Source of the DNA: Streptomyces sp. NBC_01431
GTDB lineage: Bacteria; Actinomycetota; Actinomycetes; Streptomycetales; Streptomycetaceae
Assembly (NCBI RefSeq): GCF_036231355.1
Contig: NZ_CP109496.1
Coordinates: forward strand, 7,192,001-7,256,000
Direction of reading: 5' to 3'
Length of the DNA: 64,000 nucleotides
The notes beneath the pieces were generated by a model. That model was not told the DNA's origin and searched no databases. It saw only the letters and a program-made list of their open reading frames with translations. Position 1 is the first letter of the stretch. Each line of letters starts with the position of its first letter. The translations under genes and the position numbers were made by a program. Of this stretch, positions 42,662-51,053 are shown piece after piece.

Positions 42662-43795
42662 TCATTCCGCCGTCATGCACCTCAGTTCCCGCTCGCCTTG
42701 TGTGCGGCGCACACATGCCGCGACGACCGCGCCCAGGTTTCCGGTCTCGGCGAAGAGCGCACGCTGGATCCGGGCCCCGTTGCCCCGGGCGATGTGTTCC
42801 GCGGTCGCCTTGCGGGCCCAGACGAGATCGTCACTGCTGTCGAGGGCGTCGCGCACTTCGTCCAGCAGAGCCCGCACGACCACCTGCGCGGGGGCGGGCC
42901 GCATGGTCACCGGGTGCAGCAGGTCGCTGTCGAGTCCCGACCGCGCGGCCCGCCAGGCGGCGAGCCGCAGCAGGCTCACACCGTGACCGAGCGGCGGCCG
43001 TCCGGCCCGCCAGTCGAGGGCGGCCGTCTCGACCAGGGCGCGCGCCAGGCATGCCACGAGGGTCGTCGTGGTGGCCTCCAGGCACACGTCCGCGACCCGG
43101 ATCTCCACGGTGGGGTAGCGGTGCGAAAGCCGGGCGTCGAAGTAGATCATGCCGCGGTCCCGCAGCACCCCGCTGGTCACCATGTCGTCGACCTGTGCGT
43201 GGTAGCGCTCGGCCGAACCGAACGCGGCCGTCGGTCCGGACATGGGCCACCGCCCCCACACCCTGCTGCGGTAGCTGTTGTATCGGCTGTCATGGCCTTG
43301 CCAGTACGGTGAGTTCCCGCTCAGCGCGGTCAGTATGGGCAGCCACGGCTGGATCCGGTCCACGACCGCGACGCCCTCCTCGTCCGAATCGACCGACACA
43401 TGGACGTGGCACCCGCAGGTGAGCTGTTCCAGTGTGGTCAGACCGAACTGTTCCTCCATCCACTGGTAGCGGGCCCCCACGTTGAGTGCGGGACGGAAGG
43501 GCAGGGGTGAGGTGGCGAGAGCGGCGACGGCGGCGCCGACCTCCGCCGCGTGCCGGGCCGCCTCGCTCCGCCAGCGCACTATCTCGGCACCCAGTTCGTC
43601 CATGTCGGTCTGCGGACGGGTGCCGAACTCCAGCTGCTGGCCCTGTAGTTCCTTCTCGAAAGTCTCACCGCAGGTTCCGCCGCCCGCGGCGGCGCACCGG
43701 GTGAGACCTGCCAGCACCGCCGAGGACACGGCAACGGGCCCCCCGGTGTCCGGCTCGACCAGGAGCAGTTCCTCTTCCACGCCTACGGTGCGCAC
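42662..43795 (-). CDS. YbdK-family carboxylate-amine ligase (GCS2)
   Basis: A 377 aa ATP-dependent ligase of the glutamate-cysteine ligase type 2 family. GTG 43795 has AGGGAG 7 bases upstream. The family start VGVEEELLLV, then QQLEFGTRP, CGCHVHVSVDS, NSPYWQGHDSRYNSYR and VEIRVADVC are all present. These enzymes join an amino acid carboxylate to an amine (weak gamma-glutamylcysteine synthesis is known for E. coli YbdK). It is not next to mycothiol or ergothioneine genes. Single gene. Confidence 0.88.
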   Translation of the reverse strand: MRTVGVEEELLLVEPDTGGPVAVSSAVLAGLTRCAAAGGGTCGETFEKELQGQQLEFGTRPQTDMDELGAEIVRWRSEAARHAAEVGAAVAALATSPLPFRPALNVGARYQWMEEQFGLTTLEQLTCGCHVHVSVDSDEEGVAVVDRIQPWLPILTALSGNSPYWQGHDSRYNSYRSRVWGRWPMSGPTAAFGSAERYHAQVDDMVTSGVLRDRGMIYFDARLSHRYPTVEIRVADVCLEATTTTLVACLARALVETAALDWRAGRPPLGHGVSLLRLAAWRAARSGLDSDLLHPVTMRPAPAQVVVRALLDEVRDALDSSDDLVWARKATAEHIARGNGARIQRALFAETGNLGAVVAACVRRTQGERELRCMTAE

Positions 43796-44134
43796 AATGA
43801 CGCTCCCTTGCTGTCAGAGGCCGATCGGGCGGCACGGAAAACGGCCCGGGAGCACCAGCATGCCCGGCCCGCACCCTCCCCGACTCCTGGTGGAGGCACC
43901 CTCTTTCGGTCACAGTCGGTAAACCACTAGCCACGGTCTCACCGCTGGCTCCAGACGGCGGCCGTTCCTCGGCCATCCCTTGGGCACCAACTGCCGAGAG
44001 CGGACGGACACGCCGCTGACCGGGGGGAATCCCCGAGGGGCGGCCGGATTGGGGGTATTCCTTGTGGCGCGAGTGCGGGCATGGACTCGGCCGCCCTCGC
44101 GCCACCACACGACGTACGGATGAAGGAGACGCGG
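43796..44134. other. Intergenic region, divergent promoters
   Basis: About 340 bases between the YbdK-like gene and the small secreted protein. No gene seen. GGGGGAATCCCCGAGGGGC at about 44021-44039 can form a small hairpin. Confidence 0.4.
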
Positions 44135-44584
44135 GTGCGAGTAAGTCTTGTTGCTGCCGGGGTCGTCGCTGCTGCCGGGGCGCTTCTGGGCGCGGCCGCC
44201 GTCCCGGCCGGTGCTGCCACCTCCGGTGCCGCCACGTCCGGTTCGGTGTCCGCCAACCCCACCGGGACGGTCTCAGCGGACGGCACGGTGACCCTCTCGG
44301 GCACCTACCGCTGTTCCAGCCCGGCCGATCCCGGCCCGGTCTTCGTGGCCAGTACGGTGCGGACCGGCTCCGTCGGGCACGGCATCGGCGGCACGTCGGC
44401 GACGTGCGACGGCGCCGAACACACCTGGGTCAACCGGGAGAATCCTTCCTCCGAGTCGCCGGTGAAGGCCGGCCCGGCCACCATCGAGGTGACCTTGTTC
44501 CAGCTGAACCTGCGCACCGGCCTGCCGCTGCCCGTCATCTTCGCGACCGACCGCCACGGGCTGGATCTGCGCGCCACGAACTGA
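44135..44584 (+). CDS. Small secreted protein (DUF6299-like)
   Basis: A 149 aa exported protein. GTG 44135 has AAGGAG 6 bases upstream; an ATG 15 bases earlier (44120) is also in frame. The signal peptide ends near VPAGAA. The mature domain is beta-rich: GTVSADGTVTLSGTYRCSS, a second Cys in GTSATCDG, and VEVTLFQLN-like strands, so an Ig-like fold with one disulfide. I associate it with DUF6299 of actinobacteria from memory. Role unknown. Confidence 0.75.
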   Translation: MRVSLVAAGVVAAAGALLGAAAVPAGAATSGAATSGSVSANPTGTVSADGTVTLSGTYRCSSPADPGPVFVASTVRTGSVGHGIGGTSATCDGAEHTWVNRENPSSESPVKAGPATIEVTLFQLNLRTGLPLPVIFATDRHGLDLRATN

Positions 44585-44948
44585 CGCCGCCCGGTGCCCG
44601 GGGCCGAGTGCCGCCGGTCGTCTCCGCCGGGAAGGGCGGGACGTGATCGGCGGCGCTCTTCGCGCTCCTGACGTCTGAGCGGCGTTCTGGTTGCCTCCGC
44701 AAGTGTGCAGGCGGTGAGTTTCGGACATACCTCCACGCATGGGGGTGTGGTGGTGTACTCCCCCTGGGAGGAGCGTGCTCCATGGGGGCGAAGACCACTG
44801 CCGAGCGCCTCAACGCGCGCAATTCATCCGGCCGTTGCCCCGATCTGGCCGAAGATTTTCTTGATCCAGTGTCGAGATAGTAAAACAAACGACCGAAAAC
44901 GTCCTCTTTGTTTTGACTCCTGATCGGTGTGCGGTGAAGGTCTCGTGT
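44585..44948. other. Regulatory region upstream of the NRPS locus
   Basis: About 360 bases. GC is normal to 44830, then 44850-44925 is clearly AT-rich (GATAGTAAAACAAACGACC), suited to promoters for the exporter/NRPS operon. An inverted repeat GGAGC-GT-GCTCC is at 44769-44780. No iron (IdeR/DmdR) box is seen. Confidence 0.5.
44782..44880 (+). CDS. Possible 32-residue peptide upstream of the exporter
   Basis: ATG 44782 is preceded by GGGAGGAG at 8 bases, a very good ribosome site. The frame reads MGAKTTAERLNARNSSGRCP and stops at 44880 (TAG). One Cys, no hydrophobic segment. Third-position GC is high for the first half and drops in the second, so it could be a real leader peptide or chance. 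If real, it sits 68 bases before the exporter gene and may be part of the operon's control. Confidence 0.35.
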   Translation: MGAKTTAERLNARNSSGRCPDLAEDFLDPVSR

Positions 44949-46262
44949 ATGTCCCCTTCGTCCCGCACCGCTGCCGGCGGTCTGCTCCGCATGCGCGATT
45001 TCCGATTATTTCTCGCGGGAGCCGCGGCCGGGCAGGTCGGTGCCCAAGTCACCCTGGTCGCACTGCCCCTGGTCGCCGTGCTCGAACTCAAGGCGCCCGC
45101 TTTCCAGGTGGGGCTGCTGACCGCCGCCGAGACCGCCGCGTTCCTGCTCATCGGTCTCCCCGCGGGCGCCTGGGTGGACCGGATGCGCAAGCGGACGCTG
45201 ATGGTCCGAGCCGATGCGGTGCGCGCCGTGGCCATGGCCAGCGTGCCGCTCGGCGCCGCCGCGGGCGTACTGACCATGGCCCAGCTCTACGTCGTCGCCC
45301 TGATCACCGGGGTGGCCACCGTGTTCTTCGACGTGGCCCACCAGAGCTACCTGCCCCAACTGCTGCCCAGGGAAAGCCTGGTGGCCGGCAACGGGGCGCT
45401 GGAGACGGTACGTTCGTCGGCCCAGGTGGCCGGTCCCGGACTCGGCGGCGGCCTCGTACAACTCGTCGGAGCACATCTGGCGATCGTGGCCGACGCGATC
45501 GGCTATGCCGTGTCGGCGCTATTCCTCCTGGTGATCCGGCAGCCCGAGAGCAAGCCCGAGCCGGTGCCCGGCGCGTCGCTCCGCAAGGACGTGGCGGAAG
45601 GTCTGCGCTTCGTGCTCGGCCATCCGCTGCTGCGCGTCATCGCGGGCACCACCGGTCTCGGCAACTTCTTCACCGCCATGCTGATGGCCACGCAGACCGT
45701 CTTCCTGGTGCGGGTGCTCGATCTCGCGCCCGCCGCCGTGGGCGTCATGCTCTCGGCGTCCGCCGTGGGCGGACTCGCCGGAGCCCTCAGCGCGGGCCGA
45801 CTGGCGGCGCGGTTCGGTCAGGCGCGCATCATCTGGCTCTCCGCCGTTGTCACCGGACCGTTCGCGCTGCTCTGGCCGCTGTCCGGCAAGGGGGTCGCCG
45901 CCACGCTCTTCGGGATCGCCTCCGCCGTGGTCTTCTTCGGCGCCGTGGTCTACAACGTCGCCCAGGTGAGCTTCCGTCAAACGCTGTGCCCAACACGCCT
46001 GTTGGGGCGCATGAACGCCACGCTGCGCTTCCTGATGTGGGGCACCCTGCCGCTCGGCGCGCTCGTCGGCGGCGCCGTCGCGGACGGCCTCGGTGCGCGA
46101 GCCGCCCTGTGGATCTGCGCCCTCGGCTTCCTGGTCGTCCCGCTGCCGCTGCTGCTCTCGCCGCTGCGCGGCATGCGCGAACTCCCGGTCACCGCGCACG
46201 CCGAGGACGACGCCGAGCAGAACGCGAGTCCCGGCCACGACGAGACCGTCCCTGTCGCCTGA
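44949..46262 (+). CDS. MFS exporter (EntS-like group)
   Basis: A 437 aa 12-TM protein of the MFS_3 type often found beside siderophore or peptide clusters. MSPSSRTAAGGLLRMRDFRL begins at ATG 44949, with AAGG 9 bases before. The signature GLPAGAWVDRMRKR after TM2 and ARFGQARI in the second half, and the sequence VAHQSYLPQLLPRESLVAGN, are diagnostic of this drug/siderophore exporter branch. The first NRPS gene follows 88 bases downstream, so its cargo is likely the NRPS product. Confidence 0.85.
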   Translation: MSPSSRTAAGGLLRMRDFRLFLAGAAAGQVGAQVTLVALPLVAVLELKAPAFQVGLLTAAETAAFLLIGLPAGAWVDRMRKRTLMVRADAVRAVAMASVPLGAAAGVLTMAQLYVVALITGVATVFFDVAHQSYLPQLLPRESLVAGNGALETVRSSAQVAGPGLGGGLVQLVGAHLAIVADAIGYAVSALFLLVIRQPESKPEPVPGASLRKDVAEGLRFVLGHPLLRVIAGTTGLGNFFTAMLMATQTVFLVRVLDLAPAAVGVMLSASAVGGLAGALSAGRLAARFGQARIIWLSAVVTGPFALLWPLSGKGVAATLFGIASAVVFFGAVVYNVAQVSFRQTLCPTRLLGRMNATLRFLMWGTLPLGALVGGAVADGLGARAALWICALGFLVVPLPLLLSPLRGMRELPVTAHAEDDAEQNASPGHDETVPVA

Positions 46263-46350
46263 CCGCAGCGTGGCCGGTCAACGCTCTTGTATTGCACGGC
46301 ACTTCATGTCCAACCAGGCCTGAAAGATCCCAACCCCGAGAGAGGATCAC

Positions 46351-47640
46351 GTGCTTTCCAGCATCACGGGCCAGTATCTGGCCCGCTATCAGCGCCTCGG
46401 CGCGCCAGACGTGGCGGCGGGTCTGCTGCCCGTCACCGGTGCCCAGCGGCGCTTCTTACTGGTGCGCTCCCTGGACCCCGCCGGCCGCGCCGACATCGTC
46501 CCGATGTTCTTCGCCTTCCCGCGCGGCACCGTCGACCAGGTACGGCTGCGCGCCGCCGCGAACCACCTGGCCGCCCGCCACCCCGCACTGCGCTCCCGGC
46601 CCTGTGTGGTGCGCGCCACCCCCGTCCTGCGGCCCGGACCGGCGGATGTGCCCTTGGACCAGGTGGCCTGCGCCCCTGGCGAGGATGCCCACGACGCGCT
46701 GCGCCGCACGCTGGCCGGCTGGGTCGCGGACGGTCCGCCGCTGCGCCTGTTCCTCGCCCAGCACGGCCCGGACGCCGAAGAGGTGCTCGCCGTCGTCCTG
46801 GACCACACCGCCTGCGACGGCCACTCGCTCGCCCGCATCGTCGAGGAGCTGGGCGCGGCCTACCGCGACGGCCTCGGCCCCCAGGACGTGGCGCCCGCCG
46901 AAGCAGCCGCGGAACTCGCCACCTACCGGGACGCGGTGCTGCGCCAGCTGGATGCCGAGGAACGCGCGGGCTCGCCCCGTGCACTGGCGTACTGGGGAGA
47001 GCGGCTGGGTGCCGTACGGGATCGGGCGCCGCTACCTCGAACGCTGCCCACAGCGGGCGAACTGCCCACCGGAGCAACTGAGTTGATACTGCCCTCAGCG
47101 CCGTCCGGCGTCGCCTTCCCGGCGTTGCTCGACGCCTGCCGGGCGGCTGCCGCGGTCCTGTACGGAACAGACGCGGTGTCACCCATCGGCTATCCGTGGG
47201 GCGGGCGTCCGGCGGGCGCCGAACCTGTGCTCGGCTGCTTCCTCAACACGGTGGTCTTCCCTGCCGACACGAGCCGTGCCGCGGCGCCCGATGTGACGGC
47301 CACCGAGTGGTGGGACGACCTGGACCGGGCCGACACCCCCTTCGACGAAGTGGTGCGGGCCGCCCGTTCGGGCGGGGCCCAGTGGTCCGGCAGGCTCGAC
47401 GGCCTGCTCACCGTGGACGACTCCCGCCACCGTGTCCCGCTGAGGCTCGGCGCCGTGGCGGGCCGCGAAGTGCACATCGGCGGCCGACAGGTACGGGCCC
47501 CCTTCGCCGTCTCCGTCACCCAGGGCCCCGAACTCCACCTCCGCATGGTGTGGGACCGAGCCGTCCTCGACGACCGAGCGGCCGAGGACGCCTTCGCGGC
47601 CCTGTGCGGAGCACTGCCCGCCGAAGCCCCGGCCCACTGA
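46351..47640 (+). CDS. Stand-alone NRPS condensation domain
   Basis: A 429 aa free-standing C domain that forms a peptide (or amide) bond between two carrier-bound substrates. GTG 46351 follows GAGAGGA. The core motif is DHTACDG at about residues 151-157, the HHxxxDG motif with the first His replaced by Asp; the second His, which is the important one, is kept. PVTGAQRRFLLVRSLDP near residue 25 corresponds to C1 and NTVVFP to C5. There is no A or T domain. Since two A-T proteins downstream lack C domains, this protein may serve them in trans. Confidence 0.85.
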   Translation: MLSSITGQYLARYQRLGAPDVAAGLLPVTGAQRRFLLVRSLDPAGRADIVPMFFAFPRGTVDQVRLRAAANHLAARHPALRSRPCVVRATPVLRPGPADVPLDQVACAPGEDAHDALRRTLAGWVADGPPLRLFLAQHGPDAEEVLAVVLDHTACDGHSLARIVEELGAAYRDGLGPQDVAPAEAAAELATYRDAVLRQLDAEERAGSPRALAYWGERLGAVRDRAPLPRTLPTAGELPTGATELILPSAPSGVAFPALLDACRAAAAVLYGTDAVSPIGYPWGGRPAGAEPVLGCFLNTVVFPADTSRAAAPDVTATEWWDDLDRADTPFDEVVRAARSGGAQWSGRLDGLLTVDDSRHRVPLRLGAVAGREVHIGGRQVRAPFAVSVTQGPELHLRMVWDRAVLDDRAAEDAFAALCGALPAEAPAH

Positions 47641-47852
47641 CCCGCCCGCCGGTTCACGGCCGCGTATCGCCGCCCGAACCGCCGGTCCACGGCCGCGCAC
47701 TCCCGACCCGGCCACCGGTCCCATGACCGTGTGGACCCCCTGAACTCCAGCATCCGGCCGTGCCGCGCGATCCGCGGACCGGCCGGCGCGCCGCCGCGCG
47801 GGCGCACGACCGTGCCCCGCGCCCACCGACCCGACAACCCAAGGGATCGCCC

Positions 47853-50800
47853 ATGCTTCCCCTCTCCTCCTCGCAGGAGATCGTCTGGCTGCACGAACAA
47901 GTGCAGCCGGGCAGCCGCGCCTACAACTTCACCGCCTCACTCGACCTGTGGGGCACCCTCGACGTCGACGCCCTGCGCAGCGGACTCGCCGCCACGCTCG
48001 CCCGCCACGCCGGACTGCGGCTGGAACTCGTACCGGTGGCGGGCGCGATGCCCGGCCAGCGGGTGGCCGATGAGTGCCTGCCGCGACTGCGTACGGTGGA
48101 CATCACCTGGGAAGCCGACCCCGAGGCGGCCTTCGAGGAACTGCTGCGGTCCGAGGCCGAGACCCCGCTCGACACCTTCGAGGCCCCGCTGCTGCGCTGG
48201 ACCCTCGTCAAACTCGCCGACGACCAGCATCGGCTCATCCACGTGGAACACCATCTGATCCACGACGGTCACTCCTTCGCGATCCTGCTGAACGACGTCT
48301 TCAGCGTCTACCGAGCCCAAGTCATCGGTGAGGAAGCCGAGTTGGGGACGGCCGGCTCGTACGCCGACCATGTGCGCGCCCAGGCCGCCGACACCCGGGC
48401 CGACGAGCAGCGGGCCAGCCTGGAGCACTGGACCGCCGAACTGCGCGACGCCTCCTACGACATGCCGTTGCCGGGTCTGACGCGGCCCGGCGCGCGCCGG
48501 CGCCACCATGGCGGCCAGCTGCGCCAGTCGATCGGCGCGGACCTCGCGGAGCGGCTGCGTGCCCACACCCGCGAGCGCGGCCTCACCCCGTTCGCCACCC
48601 TCCTCGGACTCTTCGCCGAACTGCTGCGCCGGCACAGCGGACGCTCGCAGATGGTGGTTGGCACCGCGGTGGGCAACCGCCCGCGCGGCTTCGAGGACGC
48701 CGTCGGCATGTTCGTCAACACCATCCCGCTGCGGCTCTGCCTCGATGCCGAAGCGCCCGCCGAGGACACCATGGACGAGGTGACCGACACCCTCATCCGT
48801 GCGCTCCCGCACCAGGAAGTGCCCATCCAGGAGCTGACCCGGGCCCTTGGGCTGCACACCTCCGGCGCCGACAACCCGCTGTTCAGTGTGATGTTCAGCG
48901 CGCACGACGCGGCCCTGCCCGAAATCGACGTGCCCGGTCTGGACATCACCCTGTTCGAAGGCTTCAACACCGGCACCACCCGGTTCGACCTCGATGTGGT
49001 GCTGCTGCCCGACGACCGCCGCGGAGTGAGCCCGCGCCACGGCGTCGCCGGGATGACACTGGTGTGGGACTACGACGCCGACCTGTTCGGCGAGGACGTG
49101 GCGAAGCTGCTCGCCGAGCGGTTCCTCGACCTGCTGCGGGCCTACCTCGACGCGCCCGCCACCATCCTCGCCGACCTCGCACTGCCCCCGGCGACGGAGG
49201 CGGCCGCGGTCCTCGCGCCGGTCACTTCGGACCGGGACCCGCTCGATCCCGCCGCCGCGCACCACCCGTCGCTTCCCGCACTCCTGATCGGCGCCCGCCG
49301 ACTCACCTACGGGGACCTGGACGCGCAGGTCGCCTCCCTCGCCGAACGGATGCTGGCCGCCGGGGTCACCGCCGGCCAACCCGTTGCCGCGGTCCTGCCG
49401 CGCGGCGCCGACTCCGTGGTGACGCTGCTCGCCTGTCTGCGCACCGGAGCTGTGTACTGCCCGCTGTCGCCGTCCGACCCGCCCGCCCGCCTCGAACTGC
49501 TGCTCGACCGGTTGGCCCCGGCGCTCGCCCTCACCGCCCCGGGCAGCGCGGTGCGCGTCCCCGAAGGCCTCCCGCACGCCCACACCGACGCGGCCGCCCT
49601 GCCCGCCGCCCGCCCGGCGGACCCCGTACCGGGCGCGGCGTACATCATCCACACCTCCGGCTCGACCGGCGTACCCAAGCCCGTCGCGGTCGGCCGGGAA
49701 GCCCTGGTGAACCATCTGACCGGCGCGGCCGAGCGGTTCACGCTCGCGGCCGGTGACCGGGTGCTGCTGTTCGCCCAGCCCTCCTTCGATGTCGCCCTCG
49801 AAGAGGTCCTGCCGTCGCTGTACGCGGGCGCCTGCCTGGTCGTACCCGAGCAGGACGTGCCGACCGGTGGGGAACTGGCGGAACTCCTCGGCGCCGCCCG
49901 GGTCACCGTCGCCAACCTGCCCACCAGCTACTTCCTCGCCACCCGCGAGGACCTGCTCGCGGTGCTCCAGGCAGGCCGCTGGACGCCGAGGCTGCTCGTA
50001 CTCGGCGGCGAACGCATCCCGGCCGACGTGATGCGGACCTTCCTCACCGAAACGGGTGCGGGCACCGACACCGGATTCGCCGTACTCAACGTCTACGGCG
50101 TGACCGAAGCGGCCATCAGCTCCACCGTGCACGAGATCACCCCCGACGGCCTGCTCGACGGGGCGGAGGTCCCGCTCGGCAGCGAACTGCCCGGTGAGCG
50201 CGTCCATGTCCTCGACGCGAGCCTGCGACCGCTGCCCACCGGCGCGGTCGGCGAACTCGCCATCTCCGGGGCCGGGTTGGCCGAAGGCTACGTCGGCAAC
50301 CCCGAGGCCACCGCGGCCCGCTTCGTCACCATCGACGCGCTCGGCGGCGAGCGCGTCTACCTCACCGGCGACCTCGGCTACCGCGGCCGGGACGGACTGC
50401 TCCGCTTCCTTGGCCGCCGCGACAACCAGATCAAACTGCGCGGCTACCGCATCGAACTCGAAGAGGTCGAAGCCGCCGCCTCGGCCGTGCTCGGCGGACG
50501 GTCCTGCGCCGTCGTACTCGACCGGGAAGCCGACGGCGGGCCGCGCCTCGTCGGCTTCCGGGAGCGCGCCGACGAACGCGAGGCATGGGACGAACAGACC
50601 CTGCACACCGAGCTGAGCGGCCGCCTGCCCGGCGCGCTCGTCCCCGGCCGCTGGGTGCTCCTCGACACCATGCCGACGCTGCCCGGCGGCAAGCCGAACC
50701 GGGCGGCGCTGGCCCGCATGGCCGCCGAACTGGCCCCGGCCGCCCCGGTCGAGGAAGCAACCCCGCTCGCCGACCCCACGCTGTCGGACGACCCCGCGGT

Positions 50801-51053
50801 GGTGCTGCTCGCCGACGGCTGGCGCGAGGTCCTCGGCCACAACAGCTTCGATGCGACTTCGCACTTCTTCCACATCGGCGGGCACTCGCTGCTCGCCGCA
50901 CAGCTGGCCGCCTGGCTGGAACCGCGCATCGGTGACCGCCCGCCGTTGCGCCTCCTCTTCCAGCACCCGGTCCTCGCGGACCAGGCCCGCGCGCTCGCCG
51001 AGATCGCCATCCCCACCCCCGCCACCGCATCGACCACGCCGAAGGAGTCGTGA
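47853..51053 (+). CDS. NRPS module C-A-T
   Basis: A 1066 aa synthetase module. ATG 47853 has AAGGGA 6 bases upstream; 31 open codons before it are ignored. C domain about 1-440 with the intact HHLIHDG (133-139). A domain about 455-905 with TSGSTG (601-606), the YGVTE core, YLTGDLG and FLGRRDNQIKLRG; A10 is GGKPNR. T domain about 935-1015 with phosphopantetheine Ser1012 in IGGHSL. Reading the specificity positions by eye gives D-V-E-N-V-G-V-I-S-K. The leading Asp means an alpha-amino acid. E and N at the third and fourth positions recall hydroxyornithine-type codes (D-M-E-N-L-G-L-I-N-K), but this is weak. The stop overlaps the next start (TGATG). Confidence 0.9.
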   Translation: MLPLSSSQEIVWLHEQVQPGSRAYNFTASLDLWGTLDVDALRSGLAATLARHAGLRLELVPVAGAMPGQRVADECLPRLRTVDITWEADPEAAFEELLRSEAETPLDTFEAPLLRWTLVKLADDQHRLIHVEHHLIHDGHSFAILLNDVFSVYRAQVIGEEAELGTAGSYADHVRAQAADTRADEQRASLEHWTAELRDASYDMPLPGLTRPGARRRHHGGQLRQSIGADLAERLRAHTRERGLTPFATLLGLFAELLRRHSGRSQMVVGTAVGNRPRGFEDAVGMFVNTIPLRLCLDAEAPAEDTMDEVTDTLIRALPHQEVPIQELTRALGLHTSGADNPLFSVMFSAHDAALPEIDVPGLDITLFEGFNTGTTRFDLDVVLLPDDRRGVSPRHGVAGMTLVWDYDADLFGEDVAKLLAERFLDLLRAYLDAPATILADLALPPATEAAAVLAPVTSDRDPLDPAAAHHPSLPALLIGARRLTYGDLDAQVASLAERMLAAGVTAGQPVAAVLPRGADSVVTLLACLRTGAVYCPLSPSDPPARLELLLDRLAPALALTAPGSAVRVPEGLPHAHTDAAALPAARPADPVPGAAYIIHTSGSTGVPKPVAVGREALVNHLTGAAERFTLAAGDRVLLFAQPSFDVALEEVLPSLYAGACLVVPEQDVPTGGELAELLGAARVTVANLPTSYFLATREDLLAVLQAGRWTPRLLVLGGERIPADVMRTFLTETGAGTDTGFAVLNVYGVTEAAISSTVHEITPDGLLDGAEVPLGSELPGERVHVLDASLRPLPTGAVGELAISGAGLAEGYVGNPEATAARFVTIDALGGERVYLTGDLGYRGRDGLLRFLGRRDNQIKLRGYRIELEEVEAAASAVLGGRSCAVVLDREADGGPRLVGFRERADEREAWDEQTLHTELSGRLPGALVPGRWVLLDTMPTLPGGKPNRAALARMAAELAPAAPVEEATPLADPTLSDDPAVVLLADGWREVLGHNSFDATSHFFHIGGHSLLAAQLAAWLEPRIGDRPPLRLLFQHPVLADQARALAEIAIPTPATASTTPKES

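Noticed and set aside
43796..44134. Cobalamin or other riboswitch upstream of the YbdK-like gene
   Set aside because: Some leader-like words are present on the minus strand, but the order of conserved boxes does not fit.
44585..44948. Siderophore cluster with iron-responsive promoter
   Set aside because: The exporter type and an ornithine-like code suggested it, but no IdeR/DmdR-type inverted repeat, hydroxylase, formyltransferase or uptake genes are in the window.
47646..47697. 19 bp direct repeat in the gap before the C-A-T gene
   Set aside because: Two copies of CCGCCGGTTCACGGCCGCG with one change and 33 bp period are real but very GC-simple; not enough to propose a function.
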